Assembly (NCBI GenBank): GCA_002422985.1 | Contig: DITZ01000007.1 | Span: 1 to 21,930 of the forward strand | Length of the DNA stretch: 21,930 nt | Source: Sphingomonadales bacterium UBA6171 | GTDB lineage: Bacteria; Pseudomonadota; Alphaproteobacteria; Sphingomonadales; Sphingomonadaceae | Reading direction: 5' to 3' | Shown: positions 1 through 7,200 of the stretch, one piece after another | Numbering within the stretch: position 1 is the stretch's first letter | Layout of the letters: every line of letters begins with the position of its first letter | Notes under the pieces: generated by a model | Database searches by the model: none | Told to the model about the DNA's origin: nothing | What the model saw: only the letters and a program-made list of their open reading frames with translations | Made by a program: the position numbers and the translations under genes

Positions 1-71
1 CCGGCCGCGGCGAAGGCATTGCCGCTCAGGCCATTGCAACCATCCGCCTGCCCGATGGAGACATGCTATGA
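1..71 (+). CDS. ispF: 3' end of ispF or ispDF (2-C-methyl-D-erythritol 2,4-cyclodiphosphate synthase), partial
   Basis: The frame beginning at base 3 reads GRGEGIAAQAIATIRLPDGDML and stops with TGA at 69-71. The GRGEGIAA stretch matches the conserved C-terminus of IspF (TGRGEGIA in E. coli), the MEP-pathway enzyme that makes the cyclic diphosphate precursor of isoprenoids. The rest of the gene lies upstream of the window, so I cannot tell a single IspF from the bifunctional IspDF fusion that is common in Alphaproteobacteria. Its TGA overlaps the ATG of the following cinA gene as ATGA, which suggests translational coupling. Confidence 0.72.
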   Translation, partial: GRGEGIAAQAIATIRLPDGDML

Positions 72-562
72 ACATCGATCAGGAACTTTATGATCTTGCA
101 GCAGAAGTCGTTAATCTGAACCGCGCGGCCGGTCGGCAGATCACCACCGCCGAAAGTTGCACCGGCGGCCTGGTGGCGGCCGTGCTCACGGAAATCGCCG
201 ACGTATCAGACATATTTTCGCGCGGCTATATCACCTATTCCAACGAGGCGAAGATCGAGATGCTCGGCGTGTCGGAGGATATTCTGGCGACGCTGGGCGC
301 GGTTTCGGAGGCGACCGTCTGGGCGATGGCGCAGGGTGCGCTCGATCGCAGCGGCGCGGATGTGGCGGTCGCCATCTCCGGCATCGCCGGGCCGAAGGGC
401 GGCACAGAGAAAAAGCCGGTGGGCACCGTGGTGTTCGCCCGCGCGCTGAAAAATGCCGAGGAAGAGCATGTGGTCGCCGACACCCACCATTTCGGCGATC
501 TGGGCCGCGCGGAAATCCGCCGTCAGGCCGCGCTCGTCGCGCTCAGGCTTCTGCTGCCGTAA
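68..562 (+). CDS. cinA: CinA-family nicotinamide-nucleotide amidohydrolase (PncC type)
   Basis: This 164-residue protein is the CinA C-terminal domain on its own, without the N-terminal molybdopterin-binding-like domain of full-length CinA. Family members deamidate nicotinamide mononucleotide to nicotinate mononucleotide in the pyridine nucleotide salvage cycle. The catalytic motif AESCTGG is at residues 28-34 (nucleophile Ser30), followed by the typical GYITYSNEAK segment and GIAGPKGGTEKKPVGTV. The length is usual for the short form. The start overlaps the upstream ispF stop by 4 nt. Its 3' end overlaps the convergent ratA gene by 40 nt. Family assignment is secure; the enzymatic role comes from family knowledge. 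Confidence 0.93.
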   Translation: MNIDQELYDLAAEVVNLNRAAGRQITTAESCTGGLVAAVLTEIADVSDIFSRGYITYSNEAKIEMLGVSEDILATLGAVSEATVWAMAQGALDRSGADVAVAISGIAGPKGGTEKKPVGTVVFARALKNAEEEHVVADTHHFGDLGRAEIRRQAALVALRLLLP

Positions 563-981
563 AGCTTCTCGGCGCGGCCTTCGAAGCTTGCCACCATGCG
601 CTTGAAGGCCTCGTGGAAGAAAGCGCCCGCAATTTTCTCGAATATCTTCGATCTGAACTCGAAATCCACCGCAAACACCAGCCGCGTGCCGCTGCCTTCC
701 GGGTGAAAATGCCAGTCGTTCCGCAGATGCTTCAGCGGGCCGGAGATATAGTCCACATCAATATGCTGATGCGGCGCGAATCGCACCTGGCTGGTGAAGC
801 TTTCCCGCAGCGATTTGAAGCCGACCGACAGGTCCGCCACCAGCCGCTCCGGCGTCTCTTCGCGGATGCGCACGGCCACCACCCAGGGCAGAAACTCCGG
901 ATAGCGCCGCACATCGGCCACCAGATTGAACATTTCCTCAGGCGTCCAGGGCAGGACGCGGGTTTCGCTATGCCTCGGCAA
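523..981 (-). CDS. ratA: RatA/Coq10-like START-domain protein
   Basis: This is a small SRPBCC/START-fold protein of the type II toxin RatA / coenzyme Q-binding Coq10 family. The N-terminus MPRHSETRVLPWTPEEMF and the segment DVRRYPEFLPWV are characteristic. In Alphaproteobacteria this gene is usually interpreted as a ubiquinone-binding Coq10 homologue supporting respiration; the E. coli homologue RatA was described as blocking 70S ribosome association. I chose the TTG at 981 because the protein then begins exactly like family members and an AAGG stands about 10 nt upstream. An in-frame ATG at 1008, with a good Shine-Dalgarno, would add nine residues. Either start overlaps the end of lipA (14 or 41 nt), so the two are probably cotranscribed. 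No antitoxin partner is visible. Confidence 0.88.
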   Translation of the reverse strand: MPRHSETRVLPWTPEEMFNLVADVRRYPEFLPWVVAVRIREETPERLVADLSVGFKSLRESFTSQVRFAPHQHIDVDYISGPLKHLRNDWHFHPEGSGTRLVFAVDFEFRSKIFEKIAGAFFHEAFKRMVASFEGRAEKLYGSRSLSATSAA

Positions 982-1897
982 CCGGCGACTGCCTTGCGTG
1001 CGCGGCATCGCGCGCCGCCTTCATCCGGGCAAAATCCGCACCCGCATGATAGCTGGAGCGGGTCAGCGGCGTGGCCGCCACCAGCAGAAAACCCTTGGCC
1101 CGCCCGATGGCGGCATAGCTTTGAAAGCTTTTCGGCTCGACAAATTCAACCACCGGCGCATGGCGCGGGGTTGGTTGCAGATATTGGCCGATTGTCAGGA
1201 AATCGATGTCGGCCGATCGCATATCGTCCATCACCTGGTGCATCTCGTGCCGGGTTTCCGACAGGCCCACCATCAGGCCGGATTTGGTGAAGATGGTCGG
1301 GTCCAGCCGCTTCACCTGTTCCAGCAGCCGCAGCGAATGATAATAGCGCGCGCCGGGGCGGATGGTCGGGTAGAGCCTCGGCACCGTTTCCAGATTGTGA
1401 TTATACACGTCCGGCCGCGCGTCCACGATGCGCTTTACCGCTTCGGTCGCCTTGTTGCGGAAATCGGGCGTCAGAATTTCAATGGTCGTCCTGGGCGTGC
1501 GGGCGCGCAGTTCATTGATAACCTTCACAAATTGTGTCGCACCACCATCGGGCAGATCGTCCCGGTCAACGGATGTGATAACGATATGCTCCAGCCCCAG
1601 TTCGGCCGCAGCCTCTGCCACATGCGCCGGCTCATGCGCGTCCACCGGATTGGGCATGCCGGTTTTCACATTGCAGAAAGCGCAGGCCCGCGTGCAGGTG
1701 TCGCCCAGGATCATCACGGTCGCATGTTTCTGCTGCCAGCATTCGCCGATATTGGGGCAGGCGGCTTCCTCGCATACCGTGTTCAGGTTCAGCCGCCGCA
1801 TCAGCTTGCGCGTTTCCGCAAAGGCTGGCGAAGTCGGCGCACGCACGCGCAGCCAATCGGGCTTGCGGGCGCGGATGAATGGGGCAGCGTCGGTCAT
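968..1897 (-). CDS. lipA: Lipoyl synthase
   Basis: This radical SAM enzyme inserts two sulfur atoms into the octanoyl group on lipoyl domains of 2-oxoacid dehydrogenases and the glycine cleavage H protein. The 309 residues are normal length. The auxiliary-cluster motif C42-x4-C47-x5-C53 (CEEAACPNIGEC) and the radical SAM motif C68-x3-C72-x2-C75 (CTRACAFC) are intact. The C-terminal RSSYHA at 280-285 carries the serine that ligates the auxiliary cluster. The ATG at 1897 has a GGGGCGG a few bases upstream. The gene lies 69 nt after the nitroreductase gene and overlaps ratA downstream, an arrangement often seen in Alphaproteobacteria. Confidence 0.97.
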   Translation of the reverse strand: MTDAAPFIRARKPDWLRVRAPTSPAFAETRKLMRRLNLNTVCEEAACPNIGECWQQKHATVMILGDTCTRACAFCNVKTGMPNPVDAHEPAHVAEAAAELGLEHIVITSVDRDDLPDGGATQFVKVINELRARTPRTTIEILTPDFRNKATEAVKRIVDARPDVYNHNLETVPRLYPTIRPGARYYHSLRLLEQVKRLDPTIFTKSGLMVGLSETRHEMHQVMDDMRSADIDFLTIGQYLQPTPRHAPVVEFVEPKSFQSYAAIGRAKGFLLVAATPLTRSSYHAGADFARMKAARDAAHARQSPVAEA

Positions 1898-1966
1898 TGC
1901 CGCCCCATAGGCGTTGCGCGCGCGTGGGGCAATTGCATGGCTGTCATCCTGCGCGCCGGCGACAGG

Positions 1967-2653
1967 TCAGATGCCGTGAAAGCGGGTAAAATCCGCCACT
2001 GCCGCGCGCCGCGCCCGAAACTGATTGGCCGGTTCGGCCGGGTCCGCATAGCCGATGGCCATGCCGCAGAACAGCATGCGTTCCGGCGGCAGCGCCAGAA
2101 ACCGGCCAATGGTCTGCGGATAAATCGCCCAGCATTCCTGCGCGCAGCTGTCCACGCCTTCCTCCTGAAGCAACAGCATCACCGTTTGCAAAAACATGCC
2201 CAGATCAGACCATTGCGGCAGCCCCATCGTGCGCGCGACGGTGCAGAACAGTGCCATCGGCGCGCCGAAAAACTGGAAATTGCGGGCAAACCACAGCATC
2301 CGCGCCAGCCTGTCCTCCCGCGGGATGCCCAGCGCGCCATACAGATCCTCCCCCACCTGAAAGCGATAGTCCCGGTGCGGGCTGAGCAGGGTTTTGGGAT
2401 AGATGTCATATTCTGTCGGCTCGCCACCCGGCGCTTCCGGCACGCGCGCGGCCATGATACTTTTCAACGCGTCCAGCCGCTCACCCCCCACCACATCCAC
2501 ATGCCATGGCTGCACATTGCCCCCCGATGGTGCCCGCGCCGCTTTTTCCAGCACCCGGCGTATCAGCACCCCATCCACCGGCCGGGGCAGAAAGCCGCGC
2601 ACAGACTGGCGGCGGGCAACGGCGGCGGAAACGGAACTGGCGGTATCTGTCAT
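1967..2653 (-). CDS. Nitroreductase-family flavoprotein
   Basis: This is an FMN-dependent nitroreductase-fold protein of about 228 residues. The N-terminal RRQSVRGFLPRPVD, then ARAPSGGNVQPWHV, and the C-terminal IGYADPAEPAN are typical of the family, which reduces nitro compounds, quinones or similar acceptors with NAD(P)H; the natural substrate cannot be read from sequence. I placed the start at the ATG at 2653 because the family alignment begins there. An ATG at 2665 and one at 2734 are in frame, but the latter would run into the divergent pgsA gene. The start sits in a 10-bp palindrome, ATGCATGCAT, at 2652-2661. No strong Shine-Dalgarno is visible, so the start is uncertain. Confidence 0.88.
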   Translation of the reverse strand: MTDTASSVSAAVARRQSVRGFLPRPVDGVLIRRVLEKAARAPSGGNVQPWHVDVVGGERLDALKSIMAARVPEAPGGEPTEYDIYPKTLLSPHRDYRFQVGEDLYGALGIPREDRLARMLWFARNFQFFGAPMALFCTVARTMGLPQWSDLGMFLQTVMLLLQEEGVDSCAQECWAIYPQTIGRFLALPPERMLFCGMAIGYADPAEPANQFRARRAAVADFTRFHGI

Positions 2654-2703
2654 GCATGCATCCATCTGTTGTGAGGCCGCCACCGATTGCCTAAGGATGG
2701 GCC

Positions 2704-3276
2704 ATGCTGTCCAGCCTGCCCAATCTGCTGACATTGTCGCGGGTGTTTGCCGTGCCGATTTTCGTCGTGCTGATGTGGGAAGCCAAATGGCAGGGCTACA
2801 CCGCCGCCTTCATCCTCTATGTCTTTGCAGCACTTACCGATTATTTCGACGGCTATCTTGCCCGCGCGCAGGGCACCGTCTCCAGGCTGGGCGTATTCCT
2901 TGATCCCGTGGCCGACAAGATCATGGTCGCGGCCGTGATCGTGATGTTGATTCACAACAATATCATCGCCGGCTGGCATGTGATTCCGGGGCTGGTCATC
3001 ATCCTGCGCGAGATTACGGTGTCGGGCCTGCGCGAGTTTCTGGCGACCGCACGCGTCGGCCTGCCGGTCAGCCAGCTCGCCAAATGGAAAACCGCCATCC
3101 AGATGGTGGCGCTCGGCGCGCTCATCCTGGCGCCGGCGTCCGCCCATTGGTGGCCGGCCCTGCCCTCGCAGCCCGTGGGCCTCGTCGCGCTGTGGGTGGC
3201 GGGCATTCTCACGCTGGTAACCGGCTGGGATTATCTCCGCATCGGCCTGAAGCATATGACCGACACGCCGCAATGA
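2704..3276 (+). CDS. pgsA: CDP-diacylglycerol--glycerol-3-phosphate 3-phosphatidyltransferase
   Basis: This integral membrane enzyme makes phosphatidylglycerol phosphate from CDP-diacylglycerol and glycerol 3-phosphate, the committed step to phosphatidylglycerol and cardiolipin. The CDP-alcohol phosphatidyltransferase signature is complete: D46, D49-G50, A53-R54, G63, D67 and D71 with canonical spacing. The N-terminal SLPNLLTLSRV is typical of PgsA, and several hydrophobic helices follow to the C-terminus. The 190-residue length is normal. The ATG at 2704 follows AAGGA by about 7 nt. The stop overlaps moaD as ATGA, so pgsA, moaD and moaE form one transcription unit. Confidence 0.95.
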   Translation: MLSSLPNLLTLSRVFAVPIFVVLMWEAKWQGYTAAFILYVFAALTDYFDGYLARAQGTVSRLGVFLDPVADKIMVAAVIVMLIHNNIIAGWHVIPGLVIILREITVSGLREFLATARVGLPVSQLAKWKTAIQMVALGALILAPASAHWWPALPSQPVGLVALWVAGILTLVTGWDYLRIGLKHMTDTPQ

Positions 3277-3527
3277 CGATCATATTGCGCTACTTTGCCT
3301 GGGTGCGGGAGCGGATCGGCCAGGAGACAGAGACGCTGCCGTTCGACACGCCCATGCCATTGTCCCGGCTGCTGGACGAGTTGGCCACCACCGGCCCCGC
3401 CCATGCCGAAGCCCTGGCAGACCGCCAGCGGCTGCGCGTTGCCATCAACGAGGATATCGTCGGCTGGGACGCCATCGCCTCCCCCGGCGACGAGGTTGCG
3501 ATCTTTCCGCCCGTCACCGGTGGCTGA
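3273..3527 (+). CDS. moaD: Molybdopterin synthase sulfur carrier subunit MoaD
   Basis: This 84-residue ubiquitin-like sulfur carrier is the small subunit of molybdopterin synthase, which converts cyclic pyranopterin monophosphate into molybdopterin. The protein begins MTIILRYFAWVRERIG and ends in the diagnostic GG (PPVTGG), the residue that is thiocarboxylated. The ATG at 3273 overlaps the pgsA stop (ATGA) and the TGA at 3525-3527 shares one base with the moaE ATG, so all three genes are likely translationally coupled. No other molybdenum cofactor genes are in the window. Confidence 0.95.
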   Translation: MTIILRYFAWVRERIGQETETLPFDTPMPLSRLLDELATTGPAHAEALADRQRLRVAINEDIVGWDAIASPGDEVAIFPPVTGG

Positions 3528-3952
3528 TGTTCGAAGCGCGCGTCCAACCGCAATGCTTTGATATTGCCGCCGAACATGTGCGGTTGCAGAGGCTGGGCCC
3601 ACAGGTTGGCGCTATTGTTTCCTTCACCGGTCAGGTGCGCGACGAGCCGCTGATGCTGGAACATTGGCCGGGTGCCGCCGAACGGCGCATGGCCGCCATC
3701 CTGGCGCAGGCCCGAACCCGCTGGCCGCTGCTGGGCGCCATCACCATCCACCGCTATGGGCTGCTGCCGGTGGGCGATCCCATCGTGCTGGTGCTCACCG
3801 CCAGCGCCCACCGCGCCGCCGCCTTTGATGCCGCCAGCTTCCTGATGGACTGGCTGAAAACCGACGCCCCCTTCTGGAAACGCGATTCGACCGGCTGGGT
3901 GGAAGCCAAAGCCAGTGACGACGCAGCAGCAGCGCGGTGGCGGCAGGGATAA
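3527..3952 (+). CDS. moaE: Molybdopterin synthase catalytic subunit MoaE
   Basis: This is the large, catalytic subunit of molybdopterin synthase, partner of MoaD. The 141 residues carry the family landmarks VGAIVSFTGQVRD near residue 30, IHRYGLLPVGD near 75, and WLKTDAPFWKR at 109-119. By alignment with E. coli MoaE, K111 corresponds to the catalytic lysine (K119) and K118 to K126. The ATG overlaps the moaD TGA by one base (TGATG). The gene ends 48 nt before the convergent oxidoreductase gene. Confidence 0.95.
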   Translation: MFEARVQPQCFDIAAEHVRLQRLGPQVGAIVSFTGQVRDEPLMLEHWPGAAERRMAAILAQARTRWPLLGAITIHRYGLLPVGDPIVLVLTASAHRAAAFDAASFLMDWLKTDAPFWKRDSTGWVEAKASDDAAAARWRQG

Positions 3953-3960
3953 CAGGCACC

Positions 3961-4000
3961 GTCGCTGACCCCACCGCAGCGTTGCTGACCCCACCCCCGC
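3961..4000. repeat. Imperfect 20-nt tandem duplication between convergent genes
   Basis: The short gap between moaE and the convergent oxidoreductase gene is largely two adjacent 20-nt units, 3961-3980 and 3981-4000, identical at 17 of 20 positions. The shared core GCTGACCCCACC is at 3964-3975 and 3984-3995. It has no clear hairpin or T-tract, so I do not call it a terminator. It looks like a local slippage duplication. Confidence 0.6.
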
Positions 4001-4978
4001 TCACCCGGCCGTCAGAATCACCTTCCCTCTGGCCTTCCGGTCCATCAGCATCCGAATGGCCTCTCCTCCGCGTTCCAGCGGCAGATGCGCCGACACATGC
4101 GGCTTCAGCTTGCCGGCTGCGAACCAGCCCAGCAGTTCCTGCATATTGGCCGCCCGCAGCGCCGGCTCGTTCGCCGAGAAAGCGCCCCAGAAAACGCCCA
4201 CGATGCTGGCACCCTTGATGAGCGGCAGGTTCAGCGGCAATTTCGGTATCTCGCCGGCCGCAAAGCCGATCACCAGATAGCGGCCGTTCCAGGCAATCGA
4301 ACGGAAAGCCGGCTCGGTATAGCGATCACCCACCGGATCATAGACCACATCCACGCCCTTGCCGCCGGTCAGCGCCTTCACCCGCTCTTTCAGATCTTCT
4401 CTTGCGTAGTTGATGGTTGCGTCCGCCCCATAGTCGCGGCACAGCGCCAGCTTCTCGTCAGAGGAGGCGGCGGCAATCACCTTCGCGCCCATCAGCTTCG
4501 AAAGCTCCACCGCCGTCAGCCCCACGCCGCCGGCCGCCCCCAGCACCAGCACCGTTTCGCCCGGCTGCAACCGCGCGCGCTGCTTCAGCGCATGATGGCT
4601 GGTGCCATAGGTCATGGTGAAACCGGCCGCGACATCAAACGGCATGTCGCCCGCAATCGGCATCACCCGCGATTCGTCCGCACAGAAATATTCCCGGAAC
4701 GCGCCATTGCCGATCATGGCCATCACCCGGTCTCCCACCCTGAAGCGGCTGACGCCCTCCCCCACGGCATCCACCACGCCGGCGGCTTCCCCACCCGGCG
4801 AAAAGGGCAATGGCGGTTTGGACTGATAGAGATTCTGGATGATAAGCACGTCCGGAAAGTTCACGCCCGCCGCGCGCATGGCAATACGAACCTCGCCCTT
4901 CCCCGGTTCCGGCATCGGCAATTCCTGCACGACCAGCTTTTCCGGCGGCCCATGCTCCACACAAACAAGCGCTTTCAT
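4001..4978 (-). CDS. Zinc-free NADPH:quinone oxidoreductase (MDR superfamily)
   Basis: This 325-residue cytosolic medium-chain dehydrogenase/reductase has an N-terminal GroES-like domain (residues 1 to about 120, with PFSPGGEAAGVV at 58-69) and a Rossmann domain with the nucleotide-binding loop AAGGVG at 148-153. It lacks the structural-zinc cysteine cluster of alcohol dehydrogenases, which fits the NADPH:quinone reductase branch. The electron acceptor is not determined. I chose the ATG at 4978 because GGAGG sits 5 nt upstream; an adjacent in-frame ATG at 4981 is too close to it. It is divergent from panE across a gap of roughly 56 nt that must hold both promoters. Confidence 0.9.
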   Translation of the reverse strand: MKALVCVEHGPPEKLVVQELPMPEPGKGEVRIAMRAAGVNFPDVLIIQNLYQSKPPLPFSPGGEAAGVVDAVGEGVSRFRVGDRVMAMIGNGAFREYFCADESRVMPIAGDMPFDVAAGFTMTYGTSHHALKQRARLQPGETVLVLGAAGGVGLTAVELSKLMGAKVIAAASSDEKLALCRDYGADATINYAREDLKERVKALTGGKGVDVVYDPVGDRYTEPAFRSIAWNGRYLVIGFAAGEIPKLPLNLPLIKGASIVGVFWGAFSANEPALRAANMQELLGWFAAGKLKPHVSAHLPLERGGEAIRMLMDRKARGKVILTAG

Positions 4979-5034
4979 CATTTCCTCCCGCGTTCCATTG
5001 TTCCCGCGATAGGCCAGAGGGAAGGGTGCGGGCA

Positions 5035-6135
5035 ATGGCGGGCGAACCTTCGAAAATCACAGTGCCGATAAGCACAGCGCCAGAAAACAGGATGGCTGGA
5101 GAGATTCCGCCGCGAATCGCCATTTTCGGCGCCGGGCTGATCGGCATTTTCCTGGGCGCCATGCTGGCCGACGATGCACAGATCATCCTGATCGGCCGCC
5201 CTTCCATGCTCGATCCGCTGGCCGATGGCGTGCGCGTAACCGATGTGGACGGCACAGACCGGCTGCTGCCACCGGGCCGGCTCGTTATCAGCACCGATGC
5301 AGCGGCGCTCAGCGGCGCGGAACTGGTGCTGGTCACTGTGAAATGCATGGCCACGGCTGAGGCCGCCGCGGCCATCGCCGCCCATGCGCCCGCCGACGCC
5401 CCGATTATTTCTTTCCAGAATGGCGTCTCCAATGCCGATATGCTGCACGGGCTGTTGCCGGGCCGGCGCGTGCTGGCGGGCATGGTGCCCTATAATGTCG
5501 CGCAGCGCGGGCCGGCGCATTTCCATCGCGGCACCGGCGGCGGGCTGGTGGTGGCGGCGGATTCCAGTCTCGCGCGCTTCGTCCCCGTCTTCGCTGCCGC
5601 CGGGGTGCCGCTGCTGGAAAGCCCCGATATCGCCGGCGTGCAATGGGGCAAGCTGCTGATCAATCTCAACAACGCCATCAATGCTTTGTCCGGCCTGCCG
5701 CTGATGCAGCAGCTGATGCAGCGCGATTATCGCCGCGTCTGGGCCGCCTCCATCGCCGAGGGGCTGAAGCTGGTGAAGGCCGCCGGCATCGCGCCGGTCG
5801 ATCTGCTGCCCATGCCGCTCTATCTCATGCCGCAGATATTGCGCCTGCCCGATCCGCTGTACCGCTTCATCGTGGCGGGCGCGGGCGGCGGCAAGGCACG
5901 GGTCGATCCCCACGCCCGCTCCTCCATGGCCGAGGATTTGGCGCGCGGCCGCCCAACCGAGGTGGACTGGCTGCAAGGCGAAATCGTCCGGCTGGCAGAC
6001 AGGCTGGGGCGAAGCGCCCCCATCAACGCCCGGGTGCTGGAGCTGGTGCACGCCGCCGAATCCGGCGCCCCGCCACTATCCGGCAAGGCGATGCTGGCGG
6101 CGCTGAAAGGCCCCAATATCGCAACGTCGCCGTGA
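5035..6135 (+). CDS. panE: 2-dehydropantoate 2-reductase (PanE/ApbA family)
   Basis: This NADPH-dependent ketopantoate reductase makes pantoate for coenzyme A synthesis. The Rossmann loop GAGLIG lies about 27 residues from this start. ISFQNGVSNADML, GKLLINLNNAINALSG (with the presumed catalytic lysine of the family) and RPTEVDWLQGEIVRLADR fit PanE/ApbA. Some family members act on other 2-oxoacids, so the substrate is likely rather than proven. Start choice is open: ATG 5035 has GGGAAGGG about 9 nt upstream, a GTG at 5026 is in frame, and ATG 5092 would place the Rossmann fold right at the N-terminus but lacks a usable Shine-Dalgarno. Another CoA gene, coaX, is in the window but far away. Confidence 0.88.
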   Translation: MAGEPSKITVPISTAPENRMAGEIPPRIAIFGAGLIGIFLGAMLADDAQIILIGRPSMLDPLADGVRVTDVDGTDRLLPPGRLVISTDAAALSGAELVLVTVKCMATAEAAAAIAAHAPADAPIISFQNGVSNADMLHGLLPGRRVLAGMVPYNVAQRGPAHFHRGTGGGLVVAADSSLARFVPVFAAAGVPLLESPDIAGVQWGKLLINLNNAINALSGLPLMQQLMQRDYRRVWAASIAEGLKLVKAAGIAPVDLLPMPLYLMPQILRLPDPLYRFIVAGAGGGKARVDPHARSSMAEDLARGRPTEVDWLQGEIVRLADRLGRSAPINARVLELVHAAESGAPPLSGKAMLAALKGPNIATSP

Positions 6136-6150
6136 GTCCGCCCTTCGTCA

Positions 6151-6169
6151 CCCCGTGCCCGACACGGGG
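6151..6169. repeat. REP-like palindrome between convergent panE and oxyR
   Basis: A 7-bp perfect stem, CCCCGTG and CACGGGG, encloses a 5-nt loop (CCCGA). It lies 15 nt after the panE stop and before the convergent oxyR stop at 6198. The same stem occurs twice more, at 17258-17276 and 17314-17332. It could act as a transcript-end hairpin for both genes, but no T-tract follows, so I list it as a dispersed repeat rather than an intrinsic terminator. Confidence 0.7.
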
Positions 6170-6197
6170 CGGCGAAAGCAGGGAAACCCCTCAATGC

Positions 6198-7106
6198 CTA
6201 ACCCAGGCTTGCCCGCGCCGCTTTCAGCGCGCCGGCAAACAGCCGATACTCGTCCGCGCGCGGGCTGGTCGGCCGCCAGGCCAGCGCAATCATGCGCACC
6301 GCATCTGCCGAGGCCAGCGGCCGCGTCTCCACATGGGTTTGCGCCAATATACCCGCATCAATGGCCATCTGCGGCAAAAGCGTCATGCCGATGCGATTCT
6401 CCACCATCTGCACCAGCGTATGCAGCGATGTGCCCAGCACCGACTGATCCGGCCGGAAGGTCGCCCGGCTGCACGCGGCCAGCGCATGATCCTTCAGGCA
6501 ATGCCCATCCTCCAACAGCAGCAGCCGCGCCTCGTCGATGCTTTCCGGGTCCATCACGCCGGGCGGGTTCACCATGTCATCAACATGGAAGGCCAGCCGG
6601 ATCGGGTCATCAAACAGCGGCTCATAAGCGATGTCGCCGCAATTATAGGGCAGTGCCAGCAGCAGGCAATCAAGCTGCCCGCGTGCCAGCGCCTCACAGG
6701 CCGGGCCGCTCTGCTCTTCCCGCAGGAACAGCCGCAGTTCCGGCCATTGGGTGCGCAGCTTCGGTAATATCGCCGGCAGCAGAAATGGCGCGATGGTGGG
6801 TATCACCCCCAGCCGCAGATCGCCGGCCAGCGGCCGGCCAGACGCGCGCGCCAGCTCGGTAATCGCATCGGCCTCCGACAACAGCCGCCAGGCGCGCTCC
6901 ACAATCGATTCCCCCAGCGGCGTAAAGCGCACCACGCGCCGGTTGCGCTCCACCAGCGTGACACCCAGCAGCGTCTCTAATTCCCGAATGCCGGCAGACA
7001 GGGTGGACTGGGTAACGAAACAGGCGTCCGCCGCTTTGCCGAAATGCCGGCTCCGGTACAATGCCACCAGATATTGCAGCTGCTTGATCGTGGGCAGATA
7101 AATCAT
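6198..7106 (-). CDS. oxyR: Peroxide-sensing LysR-type regulator OxyR
   Basis: This 302-residue LysR-family regulator has an N-terminal helix-turn-helix (HFGKAADACFVTQSTLSAGI, residues 21-40) and a periplasmic-binding-protein-like sensor domain. The segment LLLLEDGHCLKDHALAAC ends at C212 and contains C203. This reproduces the E. coli OxyR region around C199 and C208, including the nine-residue spacing, so peroxide-driven disulfide switching is expected. I chose the ATG at 7106 (MIYLPTIKQL) from family alignment, with AGGA just upstream; an in-frame extension to 7175 would cover most of the divergent promoter region. No catalase or peroxiredoxin gene is adjacent; its divergent neighbour is an exported cyclophilin. 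Confidence 0.92.
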   Translation of the reverse strand: MIYLPTIKQLQYLVALYRSRHFGKAADACFVTQSTLSAGIRELETLLGVTLVERNRRVVRFTPLGESIVERAWRLLSEADAITELARASGRPLAGDLRLGVIPTIAPFLLPAILPKLRTQWPELRLFLREEQSGPACEALARGQLDCLLLALPYNCGDIAYEPLFDDPIRLAFHVDDMVNPPGVMDPESIDEARLLLLEDGHCLKDHALAACSRATFRPDQSVLGTSLHTLVQMVENRIGMTLLPQMAIDAGILAQTHVETRPLASADAVRMIALAWRPTSPRADEYRLFAGALKAARASLG

Positions 7107-7200
7107 GCGTCCTGATTTAATCGTCTCAGTCGATGAGTTCAACGATTTCAGCGCGCGATTTCGATTTTTCGCCAAATCCTTTCCGTGTCAATTCCTGCCC
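7107..7200. promoter_or_regulatory. Divergent oxyR / cyclophilin intergenic region with a possible OxyR-type site
   Basis: The 94-nt gap between the two divergent starts is the only place for both promoters. It contains ATCG at 7120-7123 and CGAT at 7131-7134 separated by exactly 7 nt, which resembles half of the OxyR consensus ATAG-N7-CTAT. Further CGAT words occur at 7143, 7156 and 7162. LysR-type regulators commonly bind their own divergent promoter region. The second half of a full four-element OxyR site is not convincing, so this is a weak call. Confidence 0.35.

Noticed and set aside
68..562. cinA as a truncated pseudogene of full-length CinA
   Set aside because: The single-domain PncC form is common and intact here, with its motifs and a normal length.
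523..1008. RatA as part of a toxin-antitoxin pair
   Set aside because: No RatB-like antitoxin gene is adjacent, and the lipA neighbourhood fits the housekeeping Coq10-like role in Alphaproteobacteria.
926..2674. Long open frame on the plus strand opposite lipA and the nitroreductase gene
   Set aside because: It is antisense to two well-conserved genes; its Arg/His/Pro-rich translation is a product of high GC content.
6136..6197. Intrinsic terminator after panE
   Set aside because: The 7-bp stem is real but no T-run follows on either strand, so it is recorded as a repeat only.
7107..7175. Possible oxyR promoter on the minus strand: TTGAAC followed after 16-17 nt by TTAAAT or TAAATC
   Set aside because: The -10-like box lies only about 10 nt before the ATG, leaving no room for the AGGA ribosome-binding site in the transcript, and the -10 match is weak.
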